A stretch of 64,000 nt of DNA from Desulfamplus sp964425195 (lineage in GTDB: Bacteria; Desulfobacterota; Desulfobacteria; Desulfobacterales; Desulfobacteraceae): positions 62,001 to 126,000 of the forward strand of contig CAYRLG010000004.1 in NCBI GenBank assembly GCA_964425195.1, given 5' to 3'. Shown piece after piece: positions 1 to 9,190 of this stretch. The notes beneath the pieces were generated by a model, which was not told the DNA's origin, searched no databases, and saw only the letters and a program-made list of their open reading frames with translations. The first letter of the stretch is position 1, and every line of letters begins with the position of its first letter. Position numbers and translations under genes: made by a program.

Positions 1-1765
1 TATTCTCGATCTCTCCAAAATTGAAGCTGGTAAGATGGAGTTTGAGTCTGTTGAGTTTGAGTGGCATCAGATCATAGAAAAGATATTTAACGTGCTAAAG
101 TTTACTGCAAATGAAAAAAAGTTAGAACTTATATATAGTTTTGGTAAAAATATCCCACAAGTTATGGTTGGAGACCCTACAAGGCTTAGTCAGGTAATAA
201 TGAATCTTGTTGGTAATGCAGTTAAATATACCCCATCTGGTGAGGTTTGGGTGCATACCGAACTTGTAAGTCTGCCTGAGTCCAAAGAGAACATAGTGTT
301 GCGTGTAAGTATAAAAGATACAGGTATTGGTATTAGTGACTCCAATCTATCCTCTCTATTTACACCTTTTACCCAAGCTGACAGCTCAACTACCAGAAAG
401 TATGGAGGAACGGGCTTAGGGTTAGTTATTGCTAAACGCCTTGTCAATAAAATGGGGGGAGATATTGAGGTTCAAAGTGTTCCTGGTAAAGGCAGTACAT
501 TCTCTTTTACTGTGGTATTAAATAGAGCAGCTAAATATAGAGGCGTTGAATCAGATAGCGTCAAAAAAGAGACAATCGCCATAGCTACAAATCTATCAAA
601 CCAAATTGACTCAAGTAAATTATCTGGACTTAATGTTATGGTTGTTGAACCTAATATAAGTTCACGCAGAGCACTTACCACTACATTGAAATCTTTAAAT
701 ATGAGAGTAATGGCAGCATCCAATGGAGATGAGGCTATCCAGTTGATGGGTTTAGTCTCTGAAAGAATATCTCCTCCAGAAAAGAGATTGTCTGAGCATA
801 GAATATCTGAATGTCCAAACAGTACTTTTAGAGATGCGAATAGTAACAAACCAGCTTTTGATTTAGTGTTAATAAATTCAAATCTTCCAACTGATTCTAT
901 AAACTGTGTGGATACCATAAAATCGCTTGAATCTATAGTATGTGGATCAAAAAGCAGAAACTCTACTGTTTCTGCTCAAGTTGATTTAAACAGACCTTTT
1001 TGGGATAGTCCAGACAAAAATACGCTGAAAAATGCCAACAAAACTCTGAAAACAAAGTATATTGTTATCTATAATTTTACAGAGGCTAAAGAGGCAGAGA
1101 GAATAGCGAAACAGGTTCATGTTGATACATTCCTCTCCAAGCCACTAACTCCTGCTCTTTTTATTAGAACAATATTAAATGTTATTAGCTTAAGAGATGA
1201 AACATATTTAAATGAGAAACAGGGTAAATCAAGCAGCGGCAGCGTTAATAATAAAATAGGGGAAAAAGAGAAAGAGATAGTTATCCCCCAAAAAATGTTG
1301 CAACAAGATAGAGTTAAACAAATATCTGCCAAAAGTATTCAAGACAAATTTAAAGAGAGAAATTTAACTATTAACAATAAACATATTCTTGTAGTTGATG
1401 ATGATGAGATAAACCGTCAAATTGTAGTTGCAATGGTTAAAAAAGCAGGAGTTGAAAATGTATCTGTAGCAATGAATGGAGAAGAGGCAGTTTTAATGGC
1501 TCAGAAGATTTCATTTGATATGATTTTGATGGATATTGAGATGCCCATTATGGATGGTCTTGAGGCAACAAGAAAAATAAGAGAACTTGGTGTCACTGCA
1601 AAAGATAGTACTGGAACAGCTCGAGATATTCCTATTATTGCTTTGACTGGTCATGCACTTGACGAGTATCGTGAAAAGTGCTTTAAAGCAGGAATGAATA
1701 CCCATATAGACAAGCCGATTCAACCTGAAAAACTATATTTTGCACTTGAAAAGTGGCTTATATAA
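1..1765 (+). CDS. Hybrid sensor histidine kinase, 5' end outside window
   Basis: Two-component hybrid kinase. The reading frame is open from base 2 and begins inside the HisKA helix (ILDLSKIEAGKM, typical of the end of a dimerisation domain), so the start and sensor lie to the left of the window. Counting from the first internal ATG (35), a HATPase domain follows with DTGIGI at residues 95-100 and GGTGLGL at 124-130. A middle segment (about 200-390) resembles a receiver but has VVEPN where the acidic pocket should be and LINSN where the phospho-Asp should be, so it is probably degenerate. The C-terminal receiver (about 450-576) is intact, with VVDDDE and phospho-acceptor Asp500 in LMDIEMP. 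A response-regulator gene follows 22 bp downstream. The input signal is unknown. Confidence 0.9.
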   Translation, partial: ILDLSKIEAGKMEFESVEFEWHQIIEKIFNVLKFTANEKKLELIYSFGKNIPQVMVGDPTRLSQVIMNLVGNAVKYTPSGEVWVHTELVSLPESKENIVLRVSIKDTGIGISDSNLSSLFTPFTQADSSTTRKYGGTGLGLVIAKRLVNKMGGDIEVQSVPGKGSTFSFTVVLNRAAKYRGVESDSVKKETIAIATNLSNQIDSSKLSGLNVMVVEPNISSRRALTTTLKSLNMRVMAASNGDEAIQLMGLVSERISPPEKRLSEHRISECPNSTFRDANSNKPAFDLVLINSNLPTDSINCVDTIKSLESIVCGSKSRNSTVSAQVDLNRPFWDSPDKNTLKNANKTLKTKYIVIYNFTEAKEAERIAKQVHVDTFLSKPLTPALFIRTILNVISLRDETYLNEKQGKSSSGSVNNKIGEKEKEIVIPQKMLQQDRVKQISAKSIQDKFKERNLTINNKHILVVDDDEINRQIVVAMVKKAGVENVSVAMNGEEAVLMAQKISFDMILMDIEMPIMDGLEATRKIRELGVTAKDSTGTARDIPIIALTGHALDEYREKCFKAGMNTHIDKPIQPEKLYFALEKWLI

Positions 1766-1787
1766 AAAAATATAATGGAACATACTT

Positions 1788-2882
1788 ATGGATATTAATA
1801 AAGAGAGTAAAATTCTTGTAGTAGATGACAATGAGTTTAATATTCATCTAATAGCCTCTATTCTTAAAGGTAAATACAATGTAAATGTGGCAATGAATGG
1901 CAAAGATGCTATTAAAATGGTGCAAAAAGATAAACCAGATATAATTTTGCTTGATGTTATGATGCCAGAAATGGATGGTTATGAGGTTTGTCGTAGGCTT
2001 AAATCTGATTATACAACCAAAGATATTCCAGTTATTTTTCTAACTGCTTTAAGTGAAGAGAGTGATGAGATGAAGGGTTTGGATTTAGGTGCAGTAGATT
2101 ACATTGTAAAGCCCGTTAACCCCAAATTAGTAGAAAAGAGAATCAATAACCATCTTGCACTAAAATACCACAGAGATAACCTTGAGTTAATGGTTGCAGA
2201 GCGTACCAGAATGCTTACCCTTACACAAGATGTAACGATTGAAAGCCTTGGAAATCTTGCAGAATATAGAGATCAAGAGACCGGAGGACATATAAAGCGA
2301 ACAAAGAATTATGTTAGGTCTTTGGCAATGAATCTCAGAAATAATGAACGGTTTAGCTCCACCTTAACTGATGATTATATTGAACTTTTAACAAAATCAG
2401 CACCACTGCACGATATTGGGAAAGTTGGTGTACCTGACAGCATTCTTCTAAAACCGGGCAGATTGACAGACGAAGAGTTTGAGGAGATGAAAAAACATAC
2501 GATCTACGGCAGAGATATTATAGCAGCTTCAGAAAAGAGCTTAGGAGAGGAGTCTTTTCTTACTCTTGCAAGAGAGATTGCTTATACCCACCACGAAAAG
2601 TGGGATGGATCTGGATATCCTGAAGGGGTAAAAGAGGAGAATATACCTCTGTCAGGCAGGATCATGGCAATTGCAGATGTTTATGATGCCCTTATCTCAA
2701 AAAGAGTTTATAAAACTCCTTTTCCACACCCAAAAGCAGTATCAATAATAGCTAATGGAAAAGGCTCACATTTTGATCCAGATATTGCCGGAACATTTAT
2801 TAAGAATGAGAATGAGTTTCGTCTTATTGCTCTAAAATATGCTGATTTTGATGAGGAGAGAGCAATGCTCTCAATTAAGTAG
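1788..2882 (+). CDS. Response regulator with HD-GYP domain (c-di-GMP phosphodiesterase)
   Basis: 364 residues. An N-terminal receiver (1-120) has phospho-Asp56 in LLDVMMP and Lys108 in VKPV. A short linker leads to an HD-GYP domain (about 145-350) with HDIGK (HD at 208-209), HHEKWDGSGYPEG (GYP at 276-278) and IMAIADVYDAL. All expected metal and GYP residues are present, so an active cyclic di-GMP phosphodiesterase is likely. It lies 22 bp after the hybrid kinase and is probably cotranscribed with it as its phosphorylation target (inference). Confidence 0.92.
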   Translation: MDINKESKILVVDDNEFNIHLIASILKGKYNVNVAMNGKDAIKMVQKDKPDIILLDVMMPEMDGYEVCRRLKSDYTTKDIPVIFLTALSEESDEMKGLDLGAVDYIVKPVNPKLVEKRINNHLALKYHRDNLELMVAERTRMLTLTQDVTIESLGNLAEYRDQETGGHIKRTKNYVRSLAMNLRNNERFSSTLTDDYIELLTKSAPLHDIGKVGVPDSILLKPGRLTDEEFEEMKKHTIYGRDIIAASEKSLGEESFLTLAREIAYTHHEKWDGSGYPEGVKEENIPLSGRIMAIADVYDALISKRVYKTPFPHPKAVSIIANGKGSHFDPDIAGTFIKNENEFRLIALKYADFDEERAMLSIK

Positions 2883-2991
2883 TAGTATATTTTATTAGCT
2901 TATATCTACCTGTTTTTGCTACCCATTTTTACTGATAGTAAATAGTATCACTACAATTTAAATATTTTAATCACAATTTGCTCCTTACAAT

Positions 2992-5130
2992 TTACTCATT
3001 TAAGGAGTCTGATGCACCATCTCTTAGCACTTTTATTTTATCCCTAAGTTCAGCAGCCTTTTCAAACTCAAGATTAACAGCAGCCTGCTTCATCTCTTTT
3101 TCAAGAGATTTAATGAGATTATCTACTCTTTCTTTGTTACTACTCTTGGGTTTAGGTCTATTAGATATAGCCGTATTGTATGGTTCTAACTGCTCTGCTG
3201 CTATTAAATTGTTGTCTGAGACCTCTTCAAAAAATCTTTCCATCTCCTGAGAATACGAAACTTTTTTCTCCATTGTATAATCAAATGATTTAAGCTCTTT
3301 TTGAATGGTTGCTGGGACAATGCCATATTGTAAATTATACTCTTTTTGAATTATCCGCCGCCTCTCAGTCTCTTCCATAGCCTTTTTCATGGAAGGAGTT
3401 ACACGCTCTGTATACATTATAACCTTGCCCGCTACATTTCTTGCTGCCCTTCCAAATGTCTGGATAAGAGAACGATAAGATCGAAGAAATCCCTCCTTAT
3501 CTGCATCTAAAATAGCAACAAGAGATACTTCTGGAATATCAAGCCCCTCTCTTAAAAGGTTAATACCAATAAGAACATCAAAAAGACCTTTGCGTAAATC
3601 TTGAATAATATCAATGCGTTCTACTGTACCAATATCAGAATGGAGATACTTTACCTTTATGCCAAGTTCTGTAAAATAGTCAGTTAAATCCTCTGCCATA
3701 CGTTTGGTAAGAGTCGTAACTAATACACGCTCTTTTGCCTTTGGATTTTTAGGCTCTATTCGTTTGATTATCTCCTCATAAAGATCATCAACCTGATATT
3801 TTGCATCTTTTACCTCAACTTCAGGATCAAGAAGTCCTGTGGGTCTTACAATCTGCTCTGCAACCCTTCCATCTGCTTTTTGGAACTCATAATCTGCTGG
3901 TGTCGCAGAGACATAGATAACTTGACTAACTCTCTGTTTAAACTCTTCAAATTTAAGGGGACGATTATCTACAGCCGAAGGCAGGCGAAATCCATACTCC
4001 ACGAGCGTACTTTTTCTTGATCGATCTGCTTTATACATAGCTCCAATTTGAGGCACAGAGATATGGCTCTCATCAAAAAAGAGTAAAAAATCGTTAGGAA
4101 AATAGTCAAATAACGTTGGAGGAGGCTCTCCTGGCTCTCTGCCTGTAAGATGTCTTGAGTAGTTCTCAATACCTGTGCAGTAACCTATCTCACTCATCAT
4201 CTCAAGATCGTATCGAGTTCTCTCCTCAAGACGCTGAGCTTCAATCAGTTTATTTTCCCTATAAAAATGTTCAAGTCTTTGTTGTAGCTCTTTGTTAATT
4301 CCTTTTATTGCCCGTTCTCGCGTCTGTTTCATTGTAACGTAGTGAGATGCGGGAAAAATAGCGGTCTCTCTAAGGGTGTTGAGTATATCGCCCTTAAGTG
4401 GATCAATTTCGGATATTTTTTCAATAGTATTGCCAAAAAAGTCGATTCTAAGAGCTTTATTCTCTTCATATGCAGGGAAAATTTCAACCCTATCACCTCT
4501 TACTCTGAATGTGCCACGGTGAAAATCGATGTCATTTCTCTCATACTGTATATCTACCAATTGAGCCAATAAAGCCTCTCTTGGCATCTCTATATCAACT
4601 GCAATCTCAACTCTTAAGGCAAGATAATCCTCTGGAGCACCAAGTCCATATATACAGGAGACACTTGCGACTACAATCACATCTCTTCTGGCAAGGACGG
4701 AACGTGTAGCAGAGTGGCGCATCTTATCTATCATCTCATTTATGGCAGAATCTTTCTGAATATAGGTATCACTTGAAGGGATATAGGCTTCTGGTTGATA
4801 GTAGTCGTAATAACTGACAAAATACTCTACAGCGTTGTGAGGGAAAAGAGATGAAAATTCATTATACAACTGAGCTGCTAAAGTTTTATTTGGAGCAATA
4901 ACTAAAGTGGGCTTTCCAACTTTTGCAATTATATTTGCCATTGTAAATGTTTTGCCCGAACCTGTAACTCCTAACATTACTTGATGTTTTACTCCAGATT
5001 CAACCCCTTGTACAAGATATTCAATAGCTTTTGGTTGGTCGCCTGTCGGCTGGAAATGAGATATCAATTTAAACCTATATTTAGAGTTTGTGTCTGTTAG
5101 AGCTACTAAAGAGCTTTTGAGTTCATTCAT
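2992..5130 (-). CDS. uvrB: UvrABC excinuclease subunit B
   Basis: 712 residues, the family's usual length. UvrB verifies DNA damage and loads UvrC during nucleotide excision repair. Visible motifs are Walker A GVTGSGKT (54-61), the beta-hairpin segment with YYDYYQPEAYIP (107-118), the DESH helicase motif, the motif V/VI region GLDIPEVSLVAILDAD and QTFGRAARN, and a C-terminal UVR domain (FEKAAELRDKI). It is convergent with the HD-GYP gene. No neighbouring uvrA or uvrC is in the window, and I could not assign a LexA box upstream. Confidence 0.98.
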   Translation of the reverse strand: MNELKSSLVALTDTNSKYRFKLISHFQPTGDQPKAIEYLVQGVESGVKHQVMLGVTGSGKTFTMANIIAKVGKPTLVIAPNKTLAAQLYNEFSSLFPHNAVEYFVSYYDYYQPEAYIPSSDTYIQKDSAINEMIDKMRHSATRSVLARRDVIVVASVSCIYGLGAPEDYLALRVEIAVDIEMPREALLAQLVDIQYERNDIDFHRGTFRVRGDRVEIFPAYEENKALRIDFFGNTIEKISEIDPLKGDILNTLRETAIFPASHYVTMKQTRERAIKGINKELQQRLEHFYRENKLIEAQRLEERTRYDLEMMSEIGYCTGIENYSRHLTGREPGEPPPTLFDYFPNDFLLFFDESHISVPQIGAMYKADRSRKSTLVEYGFRLPSAVDNRPLKFEEFKQRVSQVIYVSATPADYEFQKADGRVAEQIVRPTGLLDPEVEVKDAKYQVDDLYEEIIKRIEPKNPKAKERVLVTTLTKRMAEDLTDYFTELGIKVKYLHSDIGTVERIDIIQDLRKGLFDVLIGINLLREGLDIPEVSLVAILDADKEGFLRSYRSLIQTFGRAARNVAGKVIMYTERVTPSMKKAMEETERRRIIQKEYNLQYGIVPATIQKELKSFDYTMEKKVSYSQEMERFFEEVSDNNLIAAEQLEPYNTAISNRPKPKSSNKERVDNLIKSLEKEMKQAAVNLEFEKAAELRDKIKVLRDGASDSLNE

Positions 5131-5225
5131 ATAATACGCCTTAATGGTTGCTTGTTTGTGGGCAAATAAAATAGAGTGGTCTTTATTGCAATTATTATTG
5201 CAATTTTAAATCCCTGAAAAGAGAA

Positions 5226-5266
5226 ATAATAAAAAAAGGGTTATGGAATTAACCATAACCCTTTTT
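5226..5266 (-). terminator. Rho-independent terminator of tRNA-Pro
   Basis: A perfect 14-bp inverted repeat (5233-5246 with 5253-5266, loop AATTAA) lies just downstream of the tRNA gene. On the minus strand it is followed by a T-rich run. The plus side is also T-rich, so it may work in both directions. Confidence 0.8.
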
Positions 5267-5278
5267 AATTTTTTTTAG

Positions 5279-5358
<80 letters not shown>

Positions 5359-5369
5359 TTTTTGTCGGA

Positions 5370-5398
5370 CTTTTAGCACGCTTTATTGATGTATGCAA
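5370..5398 (-). promoter_or_regulatory. Putative sigma70 promoter of tRNA-Pro
   Basis: On the minus strand TTGCAT is separated by 17 bp from TAAAAG, with TGC directly before the -10 (extended -10). It ends 14 bp before the tRNA. The same TTGnnn-17-TAAAAG layout stands before tRNA-Val at 11768. Confidence 0.55.
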
Positions 5399-5542
5399 GT
5401 ATATTTTTAATTTTTTATTCTTAAGCATCTTTTTTTAATTTCTAAAAGAGACTTTTTAAAAATCTTTAGATTTAAATGTAATCTAAATTAAAATAACAAA
5501 ACCACGAACAACATATTGAAATGAAGTCTTTTTTCAATTATC

Positions 5543-5571
5543 TTGACACTTAAGCAGATAAAGATTAACTT
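5543..5571 (+). promoter_or_regulatory. Possible promoter upstream of tig
   Basis: The 364-bp gap between tRNA-Pro and tig holds no recognisable gene. It contains a consensus -35 TTGACA (5543-5548) with weak -10 candidates (TTAACT or TAACTT) 16-17 bp later. That leaves an untranslated leader of about 140 nt before the tig ATG. The -10 is poor, so this is tentative. Confidence 0.35.
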
Positions 5572-5719
5572 AGTTCATTTTATTCGGAATCAAGGATAAA
5601 GTGATATTATAAGCTAATTTCATGGATATTAACGGTTGTTTTTAAGGCAGCTTGAAGAGGGATACAGCAAGCGAGATGTTTCTGTTCTCCAGAGCTTTTT
5701 TGCTACAGGAAGGAAAATA

Positions 5720-7099
5720 ATGCAGGTAAAAATAGAAGATCAAAGTACAGTAAAAAAAATAATTCGTGTTGAAGTCGCAGGTGAAGATGTTACAGCAGAA
5801 CTTGATAAAGCATATAAAGAGCTAAATAAATCTGCCTCTGTAAAAGGTTTTAGAAAAGGGAAAACCCCTCGTAAAGTGTTGGAAAGCAGATTCAGCAAGG
5901 ATGTAAATGCTGATGTCATCTCAAAGCTTATTCAGGACTCGTATTCAGAAGCTATTAAAGATAAAGCTCTTGACAATATGGTAGGTCAGCCATCTGTAAG
6001 CGAAACGCTGCCTGAAATTGAGTCAGGAAAACCTTTTAACTTCTCAATTAATGTAGAAGTAAAACCAACACTTGAAGATATTGAGTTTAAAGGACTTGAG
6101 CTTCAAAAAAATCTTTACTCACCATCTGACGAAGAGATTAATGCACAACTCGAGATGATTCGTCAGACAATGGCAACCAAACAGCCTGTAACGGAAGAGA
6201 GACCCGTGCAACATTCTGATTTTGTTTTGATCGATTATCAGGGATTTGTGGATGGCGAACCTTGTGAACATACTCCAAAAATAGAAAACTATATTATGGA
6301 GATTGGAACAAAACAGATGCCAGACGAATTTTCAGACAAACTTACAGGTGTCATTCCTCCACAAGAACTTGAAATAGATGTTGCTTATACTGGCGATAAT
6401 AACGACAATGAAACTCCACTTGCAGGAAAAACCGTTACCTATAAGGTTACTCTAAAAGAGATTCAAGAGAAAATTCTCCCACCTTTAGATGATACTCTTG
6501 CAGAGAAACTTGGGCAGTTTGAAAATCTTGAGGGGATAAAAAATGCAATTCGTTCTAACCTTGAAGCAGGGTATAAAGTAAGAGTTCACCAAGAGTTAAG
6601 CGAACAAGTTTTTACTAAATTGCTCGAAAAAACAGAATTTGAACTACCTGATTCACTTGTAGAATCAGAGTTAAATGCTATTGTTGCAGAAGCAGAGCAA
6701 GCATACCAGCAGCACAATATTACCCTCGAATCAGTTGGTATCACAAAAGATATAATCAGAACTCAATACCGTAATGTTGCTGAACAGCAGGCAAAAAGAC
6801 ATATTCTGCTTGGAAAGATTATTGAGCAAGAAAAACTTGAGCTGACAGAGGATAATATAGAGGACATTTATGCTAACATGGCAAAAGCTATGAATATTAC
6901 TGTTGAACAGGTAAAAAATATATTTAGCTCCTCTGAGCTATCTTCCCAACACCTTGAGTATCTAAAAATGATTGAACTTGAAAAAAAAGCTATGGAGCAT
7001 ATTATTAGCAATGCCAATATAGTTGAGATTCAGCCAATCGCTGAAGAGCAGAACTCTAAAGAAGAGGATGCCAAAACTGAAGCTCCTGCACTATCTTAA
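5720..7099 (+). CDS. tig: Trigger factor (ribosome-associated chaperone, PPIase)
   Basis: 459 residues from the ATG at 5720. An upstream TTG at 5636 would add 28 residues, but the family begins MQVxxE and an AGGAAGG ribosome-binding site stands just before this ATG. Trigger factor binds nascent chains at the ribosome exit. Visible are the N-terminal ribosome-binding signature GFRKGKTPRKVLESRF, a central FKBP-like domain (FVLIDYQGFVDGEP region) and a helical C-terminal chaperone domain. The FKBP region is divergent and may lack strong PPIase activity. The gene heads a tig-clpP-clpX-lon block, the common order in Proteobacteria and relatives. Confidence 0.96.
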   Translation: MQVKIEDQSTVKKIIRVEVAGEDVTAELDKAYKELNKSASVKGFRKGKTPRKVLESRFSKDVNADVISKLIQDSYSEAIKDKALDNMVGQPSVSETLPEIESGKPFNFSINVEVKPTLEDIEFKGLELQKNLYSPSDEEINAQLEMIRQTMATKQPVTEERPVQHSDFVLIDYQGFVDGEPCEHTPKIENYIMEIGTKQMPDEFSDKLTGVIPPQELEIDVAYTGDNNDNETPLAGKTVTYKVTLKEIQEKILPPLDDTLAEKLGQFENLEGIKNAIRSNLEAGYKVRVHQELSEQVFTKLLEKTEFELPDSLVESELNAIVAEAEQAYQQHNITLESVGITKDIIRTQYRNVAEQQAKRHILLGKIIEQEKLELTEDNIEDIYANMAKAMNITVEQVKNIFSSSELSSQHLEYLKMIELEKKAMEHIISNANIVEIQPIAEEQNSKEEDAKTEAPALS

Positions 7100-7126
7100 A
7101 GAAACATAAAGAAAATTTTATATTAC

Positions 7127-7161
7127 GCTGTAGAGACTTAAATCTTTAGTGTCTCTACAGC
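7127..7161. repeat. Palindromic repeat, GTAGAGAC family (copy A)
   Basis: Inverted repeat GCTGTAGAGAC (7127-7137) and GTCTCTACAGC (7151-7161) in the tig-clpP gap. Its core matches palindromes at 14945-14972 and 59254-59281. It may also act as a processing or termination hairpin after tig. No long T-run follows. Confidence 0.7.
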
Positions 7162-7223
7162 AACAAAGCTAAAAACTTAAGAAAAAAATATTTAATAGAA
7201 CAAGTAGAGAGAGGAGAGATACA

Positions 7224-7832
7224 GTGCCTTTAATACCAATGGTCGTTGAGCAGACAAACAGGGGCGAACGTGCTTACGACATATACTCAAGACTTTTAAA
7301 GGATCGTATAATATTTTTAGGTTCGGCAATTAATGATGAGATATCCAATCTTATTGTTGCCCAACTTCTATTTTTAGAGTCTGAAGACCCTGAAAAAGAT
7401 ATTAACTTTTATATTAACTCACCCGGCGGTTCTGTAACTGCTGGTTTGGCAATATATGATACTATGAAATATATCAAGCCAGATGTCTCAACAGTATGTG
7501 TTGGACAAGCAGCCAGCATGGGGGCTCTTCTTCTTGCTGCTGGTGCAAAGGGAAAAAGATTTTCCCTCCCAAATTCAAGAATAATGATACATCAACCTCT
7601 TGGCGGAGCCCAAGGGCAGGCATCTGATATTAAGATTCAGGCAAATGAGATCCTTCGTATGAAAGATGTTTTAAATCAGATTCTTGCTCATCATACAGGA
7701 CAAGATATTGAAAAAATTTCCAATGATACTGACCGTGATTTTTTCATGTCAGGCGATGAAGCTTGTGCCTATGGCATTATTGACCGTGTAGTTGCTGATA
7801 GAGGCGAGCTTGAACCTTCAAAGGAGGTATAG
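7224..7832 (+). CDS. clpP: ATP-dependent Clp protease proteolytic subunit
   Basis: 202 residues. The start is GTG at 7224, preceded by GAGAGGAGAG. It forms the tetradecameric serine protease chamber used by ClpX. The catalytic Ser98 lies in GQAASMG and His123 in MIHQPLGG. The Asp is in the DTDRDFFMS segment. INSPGGSVTAG forms the oxyanion region. Only 3 bp separate its stop from the clpX start, so the two are cotranscribed. Confidence 0.98.
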   Translation: MPLIPMVVEQTNRGERAYDIYSRLLKDRIIFLGSAINDEISNLIVAQLLFLESEDPEKDINFYINSPGGSVTAGLAIYDTMKYIKPDVSTVCVGQAASMGALLLAAGAKGKRFSLPNSRIMIHQPLGGAQGQASDIKIQANEILRMKDVLNQILAHHTGQDIEKISNDTDRDFFMSGDEACAYGIIDRVVADRGELEPSKEV

Positions 7833-7835
7833 AAG

Positions 7836-9089
7836 ATGAGCCGAAAAAAAAAGGATGATGAGTTTTTTTGCTCTTTTTGTGGAAAAAATCAGAAAGAGGT
7901 TAAAAAGCTGATAGCTGGTCCCAGCGTCTATATATGCAATGAGTGTGTAGGGCTTTGTGAAGAGATAATTGATGATGAAGAAAAAACAGAAAAAAAGAGT
8001 TCTCATAAGTTGAGAAACAATCTCACCCCAAGAGAGATTAAAGAGGTTCTTGACTCTTATGTTATTGAACAGGATCATGCTAAAAAAGTTCTGTCAGTAG
8101 CTGTTTACAACCACTACAAACGCCTTGATACAGAGCTTAATAAAAAAGATGAAGTTGAGATTCAAAAGAGCAATATTCTTCTTATAGGTCCTACTGGTTG
8201 CGGAAAGACTCTTCTTGCACAGACTCTTGCAAAATTTTTAGATGTTCCATTTGCAATTGCTGATGCCACATCGCTTACTGAAGCTGGCTATGTTGGTGAA
8301 GATGTTGAAAATATTGTACTCTCTTTAGTTCAAAATGCAGATTATGACATTGAAAAAGCACAAAGAGGCATAATCTATATTGATGAGATTGACAAGATTT
8401 CTCAACGTGGAGACAATCCATCAATTACCAGAGATGTTTCAGGTGAAGGCGTTCAGCAGGCTCTTTTAAAGATCATTGAGGGTACAACTGCAAGCATTCC
8501 ACCAAAAGGTGGGCGTAAACATCCTCAGCAAGATTTTGTTAAAGTTGATACATCTAATATTCTCTTCATTTGTGGCGGAACATTTAACGGTCTTGAAAAG
8601 GTTATTCAAAGAAGAGTCAGCAGTAAATCAATGGGATTTGGTGCTAAAGTTGTGAGTCGTCAAGAAAAACCAATTGGAGAGCTTCTTGAGCAGTTAAAAC
8701 CCGAAGATTTAATTAAATTTGGTCTGATTCCTGAATTTTTAGGCAGACTTCCTGTAATTGCTTCACTTGGTGAGCTTAACGAGGCATCTCTTATCAAAAT
8801 TCTTACGGAACCAAAGAATGCTTTAGTAAAGCAGTATCAGAGACTTTTTGAATTTGAGGGAATTAATCTTCAATTTACTGATGAAGCACTAATTGCAATG
8901 GCAAAAGAGGCTGTAAAGAGAAAAGCTGGTGCAAGAGGACTTCGTGCTATTATGGAAGAGACAATGCTTGATATAATGTATGAGCTTCCATCTATACGCG
9001 ATGTAAAGGAGTGTATTGTAGGAGAAGAAGTTGTCCTAAACCATGAACAGCCAATACTTCTTTTTGAGCAGGCAAAAAAGCAAGCATAG
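7836..9089 (+). CDS. clpX: ClpX ATPase, unfoldase of ClpXP
   Basis: 417 residues. The N-terminal zinc-binding domain has Cys12, Cys15, Cys34 and Cys37. Walker A is GPTGCGKT (118-125), Walker B is IIYIDEIDKI, the pore loop GYVGED is present and the C-terminal AAA small domain carries GARGLRAIMEE. ClpX recognises tagged substrates and threads them into ClpP. It follows clpP directly with an ordinary AGGAGG site overlapping the end of clpP. Confidence 0.98.
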   Translation: MSRKKKDDEFFCSFCGKNQKEVKKLIAGPSVYICNECVGLCEEIIDDEEKTEKKSSHKLRNNLTPREIKEVLDSYVIEQDHAKKVLSVAVYNHYKRLDTELNKKDEVEIQKSNILLIGPTGCGKTLLAQTLAKFLDVPFAIADATSLTEAGYVGEDVENIVLSLVQNADYDIEKAQRGIIYIDEIDKISQRGDNPSITRDVSGEGVQQALLKIIEGTTASIPPKGGRKHPQQDFVKVDTSNILFICGGTFNGLEKVIQRRVSSKSMGFGAKVVSRQEKPIGELLEQLKPEDLIKFGLIPEFLGRLPVIASLGELNEASLIKILTEPKNALVKQYQRLFEFEGINLQFTDEALIAMAKEAVKRKAGARGLRAIMEETMLDIMYELPSIRDVKECIVGEEVVLNHEQPILLFEQAKKQA

Positions 9090-9190
9090 CAAATTTGCCT
9101 TTATAGAATTTAAGTAAGTAGCAAAGTAAAAAAGAGTCTAATAAAAAGAGCTTTTCCCATTTTACCTACCACAGAGATATTCTATCCAAG

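Noticed and set aside
2883..2991. Terminator between the convergent HD-GYP and uvrB genes
   Set aside because: Only a weak 5-bp inverted repeat was found, too poor to call.
5636..5719. TTG start extending trigger factor by 28 residues
   Set aside because: The ATG at 5720 has a better ribosome-binding site and matches the family N-terminus.
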